64,000 bases of DNA from positions 3,348,001 through 3,412,000 of the forward strand of contig OZ245829.1 of assembly GCA_965228625.1 (NCBI GenBank). The letters run 5' to 3'. Shown piece by piece: positions 36,027-45,340 of this stretch. How positions within the stretch are numbered: the stretch's first letter is position 1; every line of letters starts with the position of its first letter. A model generated the notes under the pieces. It saw only the letters and a program-made list of their open reading frames with translations. It was not told the DNA's origin and searched no databases. Position numbers and translations under genes: made by a program. This DNA is from UBA2767 sp965228625 (GTDB lineage: Bacteria; Pseudomonadota; Alphaproteobacteria; Rhizobiales; Methyloligellaceae).

Positions 36027-38807
36027 CTAGAACTTGCCGTGACAGTGCTTGTATTTCTTGCCGGAACCGCAGGGACAGGGGGCATTGCGCGGAACCTTGC
36101 CCCACGTGCTCGGATCGTTCGGATCCAGGGCAACGCCCGGCCGCTGATTGCGAACCGGTTGCGGCGCAAGGGCCGTGTCGCCGCCGGGCTCCATCCCCCA
36201 GCCGCCGGCGGCTTCGGCAAATTCATCCTCTCCCGTGAGCGGGGAGATGTGATGCGCCTCCATCTCCGGCAATTCGCCCATTTCGAGCAGTTCCGCCTGT
36301 TCCTCGGGCACGGGGCGGACATGCGCGAGCTGGCCGGTGACCGCCTGGCGAAGTTCGCCCAAGAGGCCTTCGAAAAGCGTGAAGCCTTCGGTCTTGTATT
36401 CGTTGAGCGGGTCGCGCTGCCCATAGCCGCGCAGGCCGATCACCTGCCGCAGGTGTTCCAGCGTGACGAGGTGTTCGCGCCACAGATGGTCCAGCGTCTG
36501 AAGGAGAACCGCCTTCTCGACCTGGCGCATGGTCTCCGGGCCGAACTGCGCTTCGATTTTCTCCGCCGCCTTGTCGGTTTCCGCCATCAGGCGTTCGCGG
36601 ATCTCTTCATCCGCAATGCCTTCTTCGGCGGCCCATTCCTTGATCGGCAGTTTGAGATCGAAGGTCTCCTGGACGGCTTCAGCGAGGCCGTCGACGTTCC
36701 ACTGTTCGGCGTATGCCTTCTCGGGAATGAACCGCGTCACAAAGCCGTCCACCACTTCGTGCCGCATATCCGTAATCGTATCCTCGACGTCCGCATCCTC
36801 CATCAGGTCGAGCCGCTGCTCGAAGATGACCTTGCGCTGGTCGTTCATGACGTCGTCGAACTTGAGAATGTGCTTGCGGGCGTCGAAGTTGCGCGCCTCG
36901 ACCTTCTGCTGCGCCTTTTCCAGCGCCTTGTTGATCCAGGGATGGACGATGGCTTCGCCCTCCTGAAGGCCGAGCTTCTGCAACATTCCGTCCATGCGGT
37001 CGGAGCCGAAAATGCGCATCAAATCGTCGTCGAGCGAGAGGAAGAACCGCGAATGCCCCGGATCGCCCTGCCGGCCGGACCGGCCGCGAAGCTGGTTGTC
37101 GATGCGCCGGCTTTCGTGGCGCTCGGTGCCGATGACATAGAGCCCGCCCGCGTCGAGGGCGATCTGCTTCTTCTTCTGGACGTCGTCGTCGATCTTCGCG
37201 CGTTGGGCATCGATCTGCTTCTGCGTCGGCGTCTTGCCCTTGGACTGCTGATCCGTCTTCCAGTTGTCAATGAGCATGTCCAGATTGCCGCCAAGCTGAA
37301 TGTCGGTGCCGCGTCCCGCCATATTGGTCGCGATCGTCACCGCACCCGGCACGCCCGCCTGCGCGATAATGTGCGCTTCCTGCTCGTGATAGCGCGCATT
37401 GAGGACCTGGAAGTCCTTGATCTTCTCCTTCCTCAGGAGGGCGGCAAGATGCTCGGATTTCTCGATCGAGGTGGTGCCGACCAGAACGGGCTGTTTGCGT
37501 TTCTGGCAATCCTTGATGAGCTCGATGATTGCCCGGTACTTCTCGTCTGCGGACCGGTAGACCTCGTCATGATCGTCGATTCTGACCATGTCCCTGTTGG
37601 TCGGGATTTCGATGACATCGAGCCCGTAAATGTCCATGAACTCGTCGGCCTCGGTCGCCGCGGTACCGGTCATGCCCGCGAGCTTCTCATAGAGGCGGAA
37701 GTAGTTCTGGAAGGTGATCGACGCCATGGTCTGGTTTTCAGGCTGGATCGTGACGTGTTCCTTCGCCTCGAGGGCCTGGTGCAATCCTTCCGAATAGCGG
37801 CGGCCCTCCATCATGCGGCCGGTGAACTCGTCAATGATCACCACCTGATCGTTTTTGACGATGTAGTCGCGGTCGCGAAGGAAGAGCTTGTGTGCCCGCA
37901 GCGCCTGGTTCACGTGATGCACGACCGTGACGTTCTCCACGTCGTAAAGGGAGTCGCCCTTCAGCAGATCGTTCTCGGCGAGGAGCTTCTCGACGTGCTC
38001 GTTGCCCTCTTCCGTCAGGGTGACGGTCTTCATCTTCTCGTCGATCTCGTAGTCTTCCTCGACGAGTTTCGGAATGAAGGTATCGATCGTGTTGTAGAGA
38101 TCGGACCGGTCTTCGATCGGCCCTGAGATGATCAGTGGCGTGCGCGCCTCATCGACAAGGATCGAATCCACCTCGTCGACGATCGCGAAGACATGCCCGC
38201 GCTGCACCATCTCGTCGGTGCTGTATTTCATGTTGTCGCGCAGATAGTCGAAGCCGAATTCGTTGTTGGTGCCGTAGGTGACGTCACAGGCATATTGATC
38301 CTTACGCTCCTCGTCGCTCAGCTCATGAAGAATGCAGCCGACGGAAAGCCCGAGGAACTCGTAAATCTGGCCCATCCAGGCGGCGTCGCGTCTGGCGAGA
38401 TAGTCGTTCACCGTGACAACGTGGACACCCTTGCCCGCGAGGGCATTGAGGTAGACGGCCAGGGTGGCGACCAGGGTCTTGCCTTCGCCGGTCTTCATCT
38501 CGGCGATCTTGCCCTGGTGCAAAACCATGCCACCCATGAGCTGCACGTCGAAATGGCGCTGGCCGAGCGTGCGCTTGGCGCCCTCGCGGACCGTCGCGAA
38601 GGCGGGAATGAGCAACTCGTCGAGGGATGCACCGTCCGCGACCTGTTTGCGGAATTCGTCCGTGCGCGCCTTCAGGTCCTCGTCGGACAGCTTTTCAAGC
38701 TCGTCCTCCAGAGCATTGATGGCGGCGATGTTGGCGTCGTAGGACTTCAGCTTGCGTTCGTTCGAGGACCCGAACACCTTGCTGGCAATTGCGCCAAGTG
38801 AAACCAT
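36027..38807 (-). CDS. secA: Preprotein translocase ATPase SecA
   Basis: 926-aa SecA motor that drives unfolded preproteins through SecYEG. The Walker A region MKTGEGKTLVATL (near residue 100), the DEVDSILVDEARTPLIISGP motif, the GTTSIEKSE and TNMAGRGTDIQLGG helicase II motifs, and the HWREHLVTLEHLR-type IRA region are present. The C-terminal zinc motif CPCGSGKKYKHCHG is complete, which suggests SecB interaction. The start matches the family exactly (MVSLGAIASKVFGSSNER). The gene stands alone. Confidence 0.98.
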   Translation of the reverse strand: MVSLGAIASKVFGSSNERKLKSYDANIAAINALEDELEKLSDEDLKARTDEFRKQVADGASLDELLIPAFATVREGAKRTLGQRHFDVQLMGGMVLHQGKIAEMKTGEGKTLVATLAVYLNALAGKGVHVVTVNDYLARRDAAWMGQIYEFLGLSVGCILHELSDEERKDQYACDVTYGTNNEFGFDYLRDNMKYSTDEMVQRGHVFAIVDEVDSILVDEARTPLIISGPIEDRSDLYNTIDTFIPKLVEEDYEIDEKMKTVTLTEEGNEHVEKLLAENDLLKGDSLYDVENVTVVHHVNQALRAHKLFLRDRDYIVKNDQVVIIDEFTGRMMEGRRYSEGLHQALEAKEHVTIQPENQTMASITFQNYFRLYEKLAGMTGTAATEADEFMDIYGLDVIEIPTNRDMVRIDDHDEVYRSADEKYRAIIELIKDCQKRKQPVLVGTTSIEKSEHLAALLRKEKIKDFQVLNARYHEQEAHIIAQAGVPGAVTIATNMAGRGTDIQLGGNLDMLIDNWKTDQQSKGKTPTQKQIDAQRAKIDDDVQKKKQIALDAGGLYVIGTERHESRRIDNQLRGRSGRQGDPGHSRFFLSLDDDLMRIFGSDRMDGMLQKLGLQEGEAIVHPWINKALEKAQQKVEARNFDARKHILKFDDVMNDQRKVIFEQRLDLMEDADVEDTITDMRHEVVDGFVTRFIPEKAYAEQWNVDGLAEAVQETFDLKLPIKEWAAEEGIADEEIRERLMAETDKAAEKIEAQFGPETMRQVEKAVLLQTLDHLWREHLVTLEHLRQVIGLRGYGQRDPLNEYKTEGFTLFEGLLGELRQAVTGQLAHVRPVPEEQAELLEMGELPEMEAHHISPLTGEDEFAEAAGGWGMEPGGDTALAPQPVRNQRPGVALDPNDPSTWGKVPRNAPCPCGSGKKYKHCHGKF

Positions 38808-39218
38808 GTGAATTCCTTCAGTCTTCTACTGTCACGGCCGTTTCGGCCATTTTCCATGCGCCGGCCATATTTTCCGGGCAATACATAACAAATTTATGCC
38901 GGACAAGTCCGCTCATGTTGCAAATCAACATGCTCCGTCTCGTTCGGGAATTCATGCGGACCGCCCGAATGATACGAATTTGTAAGTACCGGACGGTCTG
39001 ACTGAGAGATAAGAAGGCCCTAACTCCTTGTCAACGCGGCGAATGGGGTCAGTTTGGTTCCAGAGCAATTTGCCGTGATCGGGAGCAAACGCAGCTTGGC
39101 TTTAATGCTCGGCAAACGCTATGAAGTCGTGAAACAGAACCCGATTGCCTGGAGACACCTTTGAATTGCGGCTATTTGGTGACTCCGCGCAGGGCATCAG
39201 CAACAAAGGATCATTACA
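38808..39218. other. Divergent intergenic region secA / PPIase
   Basis: No gene is seen. The region must hold promoters for both genes. A dyad at 38914-38932 is listed separately. A weak TTGGCT-N18-TATGAA lies near 39095-39125 for the PPIase. Confidence 0.4.
38914..38932. promoter_or_regulatory. Perfect 7-bp inverted repeat upstream of secA
   Basis: CATGTTG and CAACATG flank CAAAT, 107-125 bases before the secA start. A second short palindrome (CGGAC-AA-GTCCG) lies immediately next to it. This may be an operator or RNA stem. Confidence 0.35.
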
Positions 39219-40067
39219 GTGAAACCTCTTAAGATAATGACAGCTGCGGCTGGCATCACACTGCTGCTGACCGGCGCGGCATTCGCTGACAGCAAGGTGG
39301 TTGCCAAGGTCAACGGTGTCGAGATCACGGAACAGGACCTTGAGTTTGCCCGCGCCGAAGTTGGCGATCAGCTTGCCAACATTCCGGCGAAGGACCGCCG
39401 CCGCGACCTCGTTCTTTACCTGATCGAGAACCAGCTTCTCGCCGGGGCGGCCAAAAAGGAAAAACTGAACGAGGGGCCGAAATCAGAGGCGCTGATGAAG
39501 TACTATGAGCGCCGGGCGCTGCACGACGCGTACTTCAACCAGATGATCCGCGCCGCAGTCACCGACGAAGACCTCAAGAAGATCTACGACGAGCAGGTCG
39601 CGAAGATCAAACCGCAGACCGAGTATCGGGCGCGCCACATCCTGGTGAAGAACGAGGACGACGCCAAGGACATCATCAAGCGTCTCGACGGCGGGTCGGA
39701 CTTTGCCGAACTTGCAAAGGAAAAGTCGACCGGACCCAGCGGCGCGCAGGGCGGAGACCTCGGCTATTTCACCAAGGGCCGGATGGTGCCCGAGTTCGAA
39801 GAGGCTGTGATCAAGCTCAAAAAGGGCGACGTCTCGGAACCCGTCAAAACGCAATTCGGATGGCACGTCATCAAGCTCGAGGATGTCCGCGACAGCAAGC
39901 CGCCGGCGTTCGAGGACGTGAAGGACGGCATGAAGTCCGGCCTCGTGCGTCAGAAAGCCGTCGAGATCATCGGCGGTCTGCGTCAGGCCGCGGAGATTGA
40001 CATCGTCGACGAAGACGTGAAAAAGGCCATCGAAGACGCCCAGAAGCGGGGCAGCTTCGCGCAATAG
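39219..40067 (+). CDS. Periplasmic peptidyl-prolyl isomerase (parvulin/PpiC type)
   Basis: 282-aa SurA/PrsA-like foldase. It has a signal peptide (MKPLKIMTAAAGITLLLTGA, cleavage after AFA), an N-terminal chaperone helix region (about residues 25-125), and one parvulin domain (about 135-230: RARHILVKNEDDAK, then GGDLGYFTKGRMVPEFEEAV and TQFGWHVIKLEDVR). A charged helical tail follows. It starts at GTG 39219 behind AAAGGA. It probably assists folding of exported and outer-membrane proteins, fitting the nearby secA. Confidence 0.93.
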   Translation: MKPLKIMTAAAGITLLLTGAAFADSKVVAKVNGVEITEQDLEFARAEVGDQLANIPAKDRRRDLVLYLIENQLLAGAAKKEKLNEGPKSEALMKYYERRALHDAYFNQMIRAAVTDEDLKKIYDEQVAKIKPQTEYRARHILVKNEDDAKDIIKRLDGGSDFAELAKEKSTGPSGAQGGDLGYFTKGRMVPEFEEAVIKLKKGDVSEPVKTQFGWHVIKLEDVRDSKPPAFEDVKDGMKSGLVRQKAVEIIGGLRQAAEIDIVDEDVKKAIEDAQKRGSFAQ

Positions 40068-40108
40068 GGCTCTCGTTCCGATTGCCGCTGCCCGCAACCG
40101 GGGCAGCA

Positions 40109-40128
40109 GCGCCGGCGTCAGCCGGCGC
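40109..40128 (+). other. GC-rich stem-loop between PPIase and argJ
   Basis: Perfect 8-bp stem (GCGCCGGC / GCCGGCGC) with a GTCA loop. No T-tract follows, so it is not a typical terminator; it may stabilise or uncouple the two parts of the transcript. Confidence 0.4.
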
Positions 40129-40145
40129 CGGAACGGGGTCCTCAG

Positions 40146-41381
40146 ATGTCAATATCGCCTTTCGCGCCGAAAACCCTTCCCACCCTGCCGCCGATCGACG
40201 GTGTGCGTATTGCCGCATGCGAAGCCGGCATACGCTACAAGGATCGTAAGGATCTGACACTGGCGACGTTCTCGCCCGAAACGGTTGTGGGCGGTGTCTT
40301 CACGCGTTCGAAGACAGCGGCCGCACCCGTCGGATGGTGCAGGGAACGCCTGGCGGACGGCATTGCGCGCGCACTCGTGGTGAACGCGGGAAACGCCAAT
40401 GCGTTCACCGGCATGAAGGGCCGCGATGCCGTGGATGTGACAGCGCGTTGCGCGGCGGAGGCGGTGAATTGCGCAGCTGACGAGGTGTTCATCGCGTCGA
40501 CCGGCGTGATCGGTGAAGCGCTCGATCCGGAGAAATTCGACGACAAGCTGCGCTGGCTCGCCGAAAACCTGGAGCCGGCCGCCTGGGAGGACGCGGCCCG
40601 GGCGATCATGACCACGGACACCTTTCCCAAGCTCGCGACGCGCAGCGTCGAAATCGACGGACAGACCGTGAGTGTCAACGGTATAGCCAAGGGGTCGGGC
40701 ATGATCGCTCCGGACATGGCGACGATGCTGGCCTTTGTGTTCACCGATGCGCCGCTCACGCGCCAGTCGGCTCAGGCGATGTGTGAAAGAGGCGCGGATG
40801 AAACCTTCAACGCCATCACCGTTGATGGCGACACGTCCACCAACGACACCGTCCTGCTGTTTGCCACGGGTGCCGCGCGGCAGCGCGGCGTCGGTGAATT
40901 GCCGGTTGCGGACGATGCCCGCGGCGGGCTCATTGCCGGCGCCATCGAGGACGTGTTGCGTGATCTTGCCCATCAGGTCGTCATGGACGGGGAAGGCGCG
41001 AGCAAGTTCATTGCGATTGCCGTCGAAGGTGCCGAGAGCCGCGAGGCGGCGCGCCGCATCGGCCTGTCGATCGCGAATTCACCATTGGTCAAAACGGCCT
41101 TCGCGGGGGAAGACCCGAATTGGGGGCGGATCGTCATGGCCGTGGGTAAATCGGGCGAAGCCGCGGACAGGGACCGGCTCTCGATCTGGTTCGGTGACAT
41201 ACGCGTGGCATCAGGCGGCGAAGTCGACCCGGACTATGTTGAAGCCGATGCGGCGGCCTACATGAAACGCCCGAGACTCGAAGTGCGTGTGGACGTCGGA
41301 ACAGGCGACGCATCGGCCACGGTGTGGACCTGCGATCTGACTTCGCAGTACATCGCCATCAACGCGGATTATCGCAGCTAA
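40146..41381 (+). CDS. argJ: Bifunctional ornithine acetyltransferase / N-acetylglutamate synthase
   Basis: 411-aa enzyme of cyclic arginine synthesis. It transfers acetyl from N-acetylornithine to glutamate and may also use acetyl-CoA. The self-cleavage site is visible as KGSGMIAPDMATMLAF: cleavage should fall between Ala192 and Thr193, making Thr193 the nucleophile of the beta chain. EDPNWGRIVMAVGKSG (about residues 319-334) near the C-terminal half is a family hallmark. It lies 78 bases after the PPIase gene, in the same direction. Confidence 0.97.
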   Translation: MSISPFAPKTLPTLPPIDGVRIAACEAGIRYKDRKDLTLATFSPETVVGGVFTRSKTAAAPVGWCRERLADGIARALVVNAGNANAFTGMKGRDAVDVTARCAAEAVNCAADEVFIASTGVIGEALDPEKFDDKLRWLAENLEPAAWEDAARAIMTTDTFPKLATRSVEIDGQTVSVNGIAKGSGMIAPDMATMLAFVFTDAPLTRQSAQAMCERGADETFNAITVDGDTSTNDTVLLFATGAARQRGVGELPVADDARGGLIAGAIEDVLRDLAHQVVMDGEGASKFIAIAVEGAESREAARRIGLSIANSPLVKTAFAGEDPNWGRIVMAVGKSGEAADRDRLSIWFGDIRVASGGEVDPDYVEADAAAYMKRPRLEVRVDVGTGDASATVWTCDLTSQYIAINADYRS

Positions 41382-41499
41382 ACGGGTCTCGGACTGGCGG
41401 TGTGGTGTATTGCGTTCACCTCTTCTAAACCTTGCCGACAGTTAGAGGCAGCACGCTAGGCGGGTTTTAACGCTGATTGTGCAACCTAAGAGAGCTACG

Positions 41500-41904
41500 G
41501 TGTCGAATAAGATTAAGCTTGTCGTTGCCTGCGCCCTTGTCGATGAGGACAACCGTGTGCTGATCGCAAAGCGGCCCGCTGACCGGCATATGGGTGGTTT
41601 GTGGGAGTTTCCGGGCGGCAAGGTCGATGCGGACGAGTTGCCGGAAGACGCGTTGATACGTGAACTGTTTGAGGAGCTGGGAATTGACGTTACCCGGAGC
41701 TGTCTCGCTCCGCTCACATTCGCAAGCCACGGATATGAGGGGTTTCATCTCCTTATGCCGCTTTATGTCTGTCGGATCTGGGATGGTGACGTCGAGCCGA
41801 AAGAAGGGCAGGAGCTGGCCTGGGTTCGCCCGATCCGGCTGAATGAATATGACATGCCGCCCGCGGATGAGCCGTTGAAAGCGGTGTTGAGAGATTTTCT
41901 TTAG
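41500..41904 (+). CDS. mutT: 8-oxo-dGTP diphosphatase MutT-like Nudix hydrolase
   Basis: 134-aa Nudix hydrolase that removes oxidised nucleotides, chiefly 8-oxo-dGTP. The Nudix box runs from GGKVDADELPEDALIRELFEELGI (about residues 38-61), with REL-FEEL acidic metal ligands. The region KRPADRHMGGLWEFPGGK is typical of MutT. I choose GTG 41500 over GTG 41479 because AAGAGAG lies just before it and the product then begins MSNKIKLVVACAL. It follows argJ, as often seen in Rhizobiales. Confidence 0.9.
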   Translation: MSNKIKLVVACALVDEDNRVLIAKRPADRHMGGLWEFPGGKVDADELPEDALIRELFEELGIDVTRSCLAPLTFASHGYEGFHLLMPLYVCRIWDGDVEPKEGQELAWVRPIRLNEYDMPPADEPLKAVLRDFL

Positions 41905-41940
41905 GCCAGAACGGCTTTGTGACGGACAGGAGGTCGCCAC

Positions 41941-42132
41941 ATGAGGAACGGTTTTCAAGGCAGGTTTCAGCCGGTTGTGACCTTGCGCATGCTTGCCCGG
42001 AACGACGAGGGCGCGACCGCGATCGAATACGCGCTCATCGCGGGCGGGATCGGCCTGGCGATCGTCGCGATCGTTCCGGCAGTCGGCGCGACGTTGTCGG
42101 AAGGGTTCGGCATCATGGCCGGCCTGTTCTAG
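41941..42132 (+). CDS. Flp family type IVb pilin (orphan)
   Basis: 63-aa pilin precursor. The processing region DEGATAIEYALIAGGIGLAIVAIV gives the Flp hallmark Glu-Tyr pair after the cleavage site, with prepilin cleavage expected before ATAIEY or close by. The hydrophobic helix covers about residues 26-50. Strong GGAGG before the ATG. No cpa/tad genes are in this window, so the secretion machinery must be encoded elsewhere or the gene is solitary. The rightmost codons come within 11 bases of the convergent methyltransferase gene. Confidence 0.9.
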   Translation: MRNGFQGRFQPVVTLRMLARNDEGATAIEYALIAGGIGLAIVAIVPAVGATLSEGFGIMAGLF

Positions 42133-42142
42133 TCCCGGATCT

Positions 42143-43069
42143 TCACTTTCGCCGGCCCTTGGCCGGATTGGCCTTTTCTCCAGCAGATATCTCCGACGTG
42201 TTCAGGGCATCCGCGAGCCGCGTTGTCGCGGTTCCCGGCCGCAGCGGCTTCGGCTGTGAGGCATCGGGTGCCCAACCGGTCATGTGGATAATTTCGAAGG
42301 TGGCGACGATCCGGCCTTTCGGATCAGATGCGGTCTGCGAGTAAATCTCGGCGGCGCGCAGGAGCACGGCGCGTTTGAGCGGTCGGCGCAACCGCTCGGT
42401 CAGGACATTGCTGGCGCCCATCGCCCTGATGTCCTTCATCAGCTCGAACATGGTCGGATAGGTGACTTCCACGTGGTCGGTGTCGGTGACCGGCAGGGCA
42501 AAACCGGCTCGTTGAAGCAACGCGCCCAGATCGCGAACATCCGCAAACGGCGCCACGCGCGGGCTCACGCCGCCGTCGATCTCCTCTTCCGCCCGGGCAA
42601 GCGACATGCGCAACTCATGAAGCGTCTGGCCGCCGAGAACGGCTGCGAGAAACAGGCCGTCCGGCTTGAGTGCCCTTCGGATCTGTATGAGTGCGCCGGG
42701 CAGGTCGTTGACATGCTGGAGCGTGAGGGCCGAGACCGCGAGATCGAGACTTGCCTCCGCGAACGGGAGAAACTCCTCGTCGCACACGATCCGTGGTTCG
42801 GGGCATTGCGCAACGACCGCCTCGCAAAGGTCGGTGCTCACGAGTGCTCCAACCCGCTGGTCGGCCATCAACGCCTCGCTCAAGACACCATGATGCGATC
42901 CGAGGTTGAGGACGATCGGAAAATCGCGCAGGACCGATTGCAAGCGGATCATCATGTCCTCGGTTGCGCGGCGCAGAAGAAAGTCCGCCGATCCCAGTTC
43001 GGACGCGAAGCGCGCGCGCCGGGCCATGAGGAGCTTTCGGTCGAATATCACCTGAAGGCTGTCGGCCAT
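42143..43069 (-). CDS. SAM-dependent methyltransferase (NDUFAF5/BioC-like)
   Basis: 308-aa class I methyltransferase similar to alphaproteobacterial homologues of the mitochondrial complex I assembly factor NDUFAF5. It opens with MADSLQVIFDRKLLMARRARF, the usual start. The SAM region is FPIVLNLGSHHGVLSEAL (about residues 50-67), then VSALTLQHVNDLPGALIQIRRALKPDG near 113-139. In mitochondria the enzyme hydroxylates an Arg of NDUFS7; the bacterial activity is less clear. Divergent from comF with a 127-base gap, the standard arrangement. Confidence 0.87.
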   Translation of the reverse strand: MADSLQVIFDRKLLMARRARFASELGSADFLLRRATEDMMIRLQSVLRDFPIVLNLGSHHGVLSEALMADQRVGALVSTDLCEAVVAQCPEPRIVCDEEFLPFAEASLDLAVSALTLQHVNDLPGALIQIRRALKPDGLFLAAVLGGQTLHELRMSLARAEEEIDGGVSPRVAPFADVRDLGALLQRAGFALPVTDTDHVEVTYPTMFELMKDIRAMGASNVLTERLRRPLKRAVLLRAAEIYSQTASDPKGRIVATFEIIHMTGWAPDASQPKPLRPGTATTRLADALNTSEISAGEKANPAKGRRK

Positions 43070-43196
43070 GTCCTTCGTACTCTCGGTTTTACAGCCGCGG
43101 GGTGCTCACTGGCGTGCCGCGGCGCGAGCGCCTATCATATCAACTCGCTTGCGTTTCCGTGAGCATCACACCGATCGGCACATTGGTGACAGGCGA

Positions 43197-44006
43197 ATGA
43201 ACGGCGAAACGACTCAGATGCCGGCTCAGGGCCGGGCCGCCTTTGCAGCATGGTCTGCCATGGCATTGCTCCGCAGCGTGGCGCACAAGATGGCCGATGT
43301 GGTGCTGCCGCCGCTCTGCCTGGCGTGCCGCGCGCCCGTACAGGGCCACGGCGGCGTCTGCGCGGCGTGCTGGCGTGAGATAGATTTCATCGAAGACCCG
43401 CGATGCGACCGGCTCGGAATTCCGCTGCCCTTCCCGACGGGGGACAGAATCGTGTCCGCCGCCGCCCTCGCGGAGCCGCCGCGGTACGGAAGGGCGCGCG
43501 CCGTCGCCCGCTATGACGGAACACTGCGCAAGCTGGTTCACGGACTGAAATACCGGGACCGGCACGAGGGCATCGAACTGTTTGCCCGCTGGATGGTTCA
43601 TTCCGGCGCGGACATCCTGCGTGATGCCGATATGCTTGTTCCGGTGCCCCTGGCCCGGATGCGCTTGTGGCAACGCCGCTTCAATCAGGCGGGGCTTCTT
43701 GCGTCCGCGATCGCCCGCGTCACGGGTGTTCCCGATGCGCCTTTCGTCCTGCGCCGGACGCGCCGCACCGCCACTCAGGTCGGCCTTTCCGTCGAGCAAC
43801 GCAGGCGCAACGTGGCCGGCGCGTTCGACGTGGCCGAACACGGGCACACCGATATTGCCGGGAAGAACCTCGTGCTTGTCGACGACGTGATCACGACTGG
43901 CGCGACAGCGAATGCATGCGCACGGGCGTTGTTGCGCGCCGACGCGGCCCGAGTCGATGTCCTGGCACTTGGGCGGGTCGTCGATCCGTTGACGCCACGG
44001 CTCTAG
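43197..44006 (+). CDS. ComF family protein (phosphoribosyltransferase-like)
   Basis: 269-aa protein. The N-terminal zinc-ribbon cysteines are in PPLCLACRAPVQGHGGVCAACW (about residues 37-58). The C-terminal phosphoribosyltransferase fold has the PRPP motif VLVDDVITTGATANACARAL (about 226-245). ComF is needed for DNA uptake in naturally competent bacteria and conserved in non-competent ones with unknown function. The start is chosen at the ATG 43197; upstream frames run into the promoter region. Confidence 0.9.
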   Translation: MNGETTQMPAQGRAAFAAWSAMALLRSVAHKMADVVLPPLCLACRAPVQGHGGVCAACWREIDFIEDPRCDRLGIPLPFPTGDRIVSAAALAEPPRYGRARAVARYDGTLRKLVHGLKYRDRHEGIELFARWMVHSGADILRDADMLVPVPLARMRLWQRRFNQAGLLASAIARVTGVPDAPFVLRRTRRTATQVGLSVEQRRRNVAGAFDVAEHGHTDIAGKNLVLVDDVITTGATANACARALLRADAARVDVLALGRVVDPLTPRL

Positions 44007-44048
44007 CGCAGTATCGCCTGAATTGAGAACACGAGACACAGACAATCC

Positions 44049-44918
44049 ATGAGCACAGATCCTCTGAAATTCCGTGCCGCGCTGGTGCAGTTGCGTAGCG
44101 AAAGCGTGGTTGAAACCAATCTCGAAGCGGCTGAGTCCGGCATCCGTGCGGCGGCGGAGGGCGGGGCCGACTATGTGCAGACGCCTGAAAATACGTCGCT
44201 CATGGTCTTGAAGACGCGCGAGCTCTTCGAGAAGGTCCTGCCGGAAGAGGGCAATCCGGCGGTTATGCGGTTTTCGGCGCTGGCCAGGGAGCTGGGGATC
44301 TGGCTTCACATCGGGTCCATTGCGATCAGGCTCTCGGACACGAAGGTCGCCAACCGGTCCTTCCTGTATACGCCGCGGGGCGAGATCGCGGCGCGCTACG
44401 ACAAAATTCATATGTTCGATGTCGACCTCCCGAACGGAGAATCATACCGCGAGTCCAAGAATTACCAGCCGGGCCATCGCGCGGTGATGGCCGAGCTGCC
44501 GTGTGGCGAGCTGGGCCTGACGACCTGTTATGACCTGCGCTTTCCGGTGCTCTACCGGACCCTGGCGCAGGCCGGCGCACAGTTCATCACCGTTCCGTCC
44601 GCCTTCACCAAACAGACCGGCGAGGCGCACTGGCACGTACTGCTGCGGGCGCGGGCGATCGAAAACGGTGTTTTCATCCTGGCGGCCGCGCAGGGCGGTG
44701 AGCACGATATGGGGCGTGCGACCTATGGACACTCCCTGATCGTTTCTCCCTGGGGTGAGGTTCTCGCCGAGGCGGGAACGGACCCGGAAGTCATCTTTGC
44801 CGAGATCGATCCGGCTCAGGTCGCCAAGGCACGCGCGCGCATTCCCTCGCTGACCCATGACCGTATTTTCGAACCACCGCAGATCGCCGAGATCGTTCCG
44901 GTGAAGGAGGCGTCATGA
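44049..44918 (+). CDS. Carbon-nitrogen hydrolase (Nit1/deaminated-glutathione amidase-like)
   Basis: 289-aa nitrilase-superfamily amidase. The catalytic triad is complete: Glu47 (QTPENTS), Lys119 (RYDKIHMFDVDLP) and Cys160 (TTCYDLRFP). The overall sequence (NRSFLYTPRGEIAARYDKIHMFDVDLPNG) resembles Nit1/NitA enzymes that hydrolyse deaminated glutathione, a metabolite-repair role. It overlaps the following DUF1178 gene by ATGA, a pairing seen widely in Alphaproteobacteria. Confidence 0.93.
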   Translation: MSTDPLKFRAALVQLRSESVVETNLEAAESGIRAAAEGGADYVQTPENTSLMVLKTRELFEKVLPEEGNPAVMRFSALARELGIWLHIGSIAIRLSDTKVANRSFLYTPRGEIAARYDKIHMFDVDLPNGESYRESKNYQPGHRAVMAELPCGELGLTTCYDLRFPVLYRTLAQAGAQFITVPSAFTKQTGEAHWHVLLRARAIENGVFILAAAQGGEHDMGRATYGHSLIVSPWGEVLAEAGTDPEVIFAEIDPAQVAKARARIPSLTHDRIFEPPQIAEIVPVKEAS

Positions 44919-45319
44919 TCCGCTATCAGCTCATCTGCGCGCGCCACCACGAGTTCGAAGGCTGGTTTCGAAATTCGGCGGCTTTCGACGATCAGGCCGA
45001 GCGCGGGCTGGTGACGTGTCCGAGCTGCGGGTCGAACAAGGTCACAAAGGCACTGATGTCCCCTGGTATCGCGCGTGGCGGTGCGTCCGGAACGGACCCG
45101 GGCGAGTTTGTCGAGGCGCTGCGCGAGGCGCGGGCCGATCTTCTGACCGCATCGGAGAACGTGGGTGACAAGTTTGCCGAGGAGGCCCGCAAGATACATC
45201 GCGAAGAGGTGGAGCCGCGCAGCATTTACGGGAGCGCCACGGCGGATGAGGCCAGCTCCCTGCGGGACGAGGGGGTGGACTTTTATCCCCTGCCGGTCTT
45301 GCCGGAAGACCACAACTAG
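44915..45319 (+). CDS. DUF1178 family protein
   Basis: 134-aa protein of the DUF1178 family, function unknown. The N-terminal MIRYQLICARHHEFEGWFRN and a CPSCGS pair (about residues 35-40), together with Cys8, suggest a metal-binding N-terminal segment. Helical middle; it ends LPVLPEDHN. Translational overlap with the nitrilase gene suggests they work in one process. Confidence 0.88.
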   Translation: MIRYQLICARHHEFEGWFRNSAAFDDQAERGLVTCPSCGSNKVTKALMSPGIARGGASGTDPGEFVEALREARADLLTASENVGDKFAEEARKIHREEVEPRSIYGSATADEASSLRDEGVDFYPLPVLPEDHN

Positions 45320-45340
45320 CGCAGGCGGCGGGAGCGCACG

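Noticed and set aside
35973..38126. 717-codon plus-strand frame opposite secA
   Set aside because: Antisense of a certain secA gene in high-GC DNA. No recognisable domain and no ribosome site.
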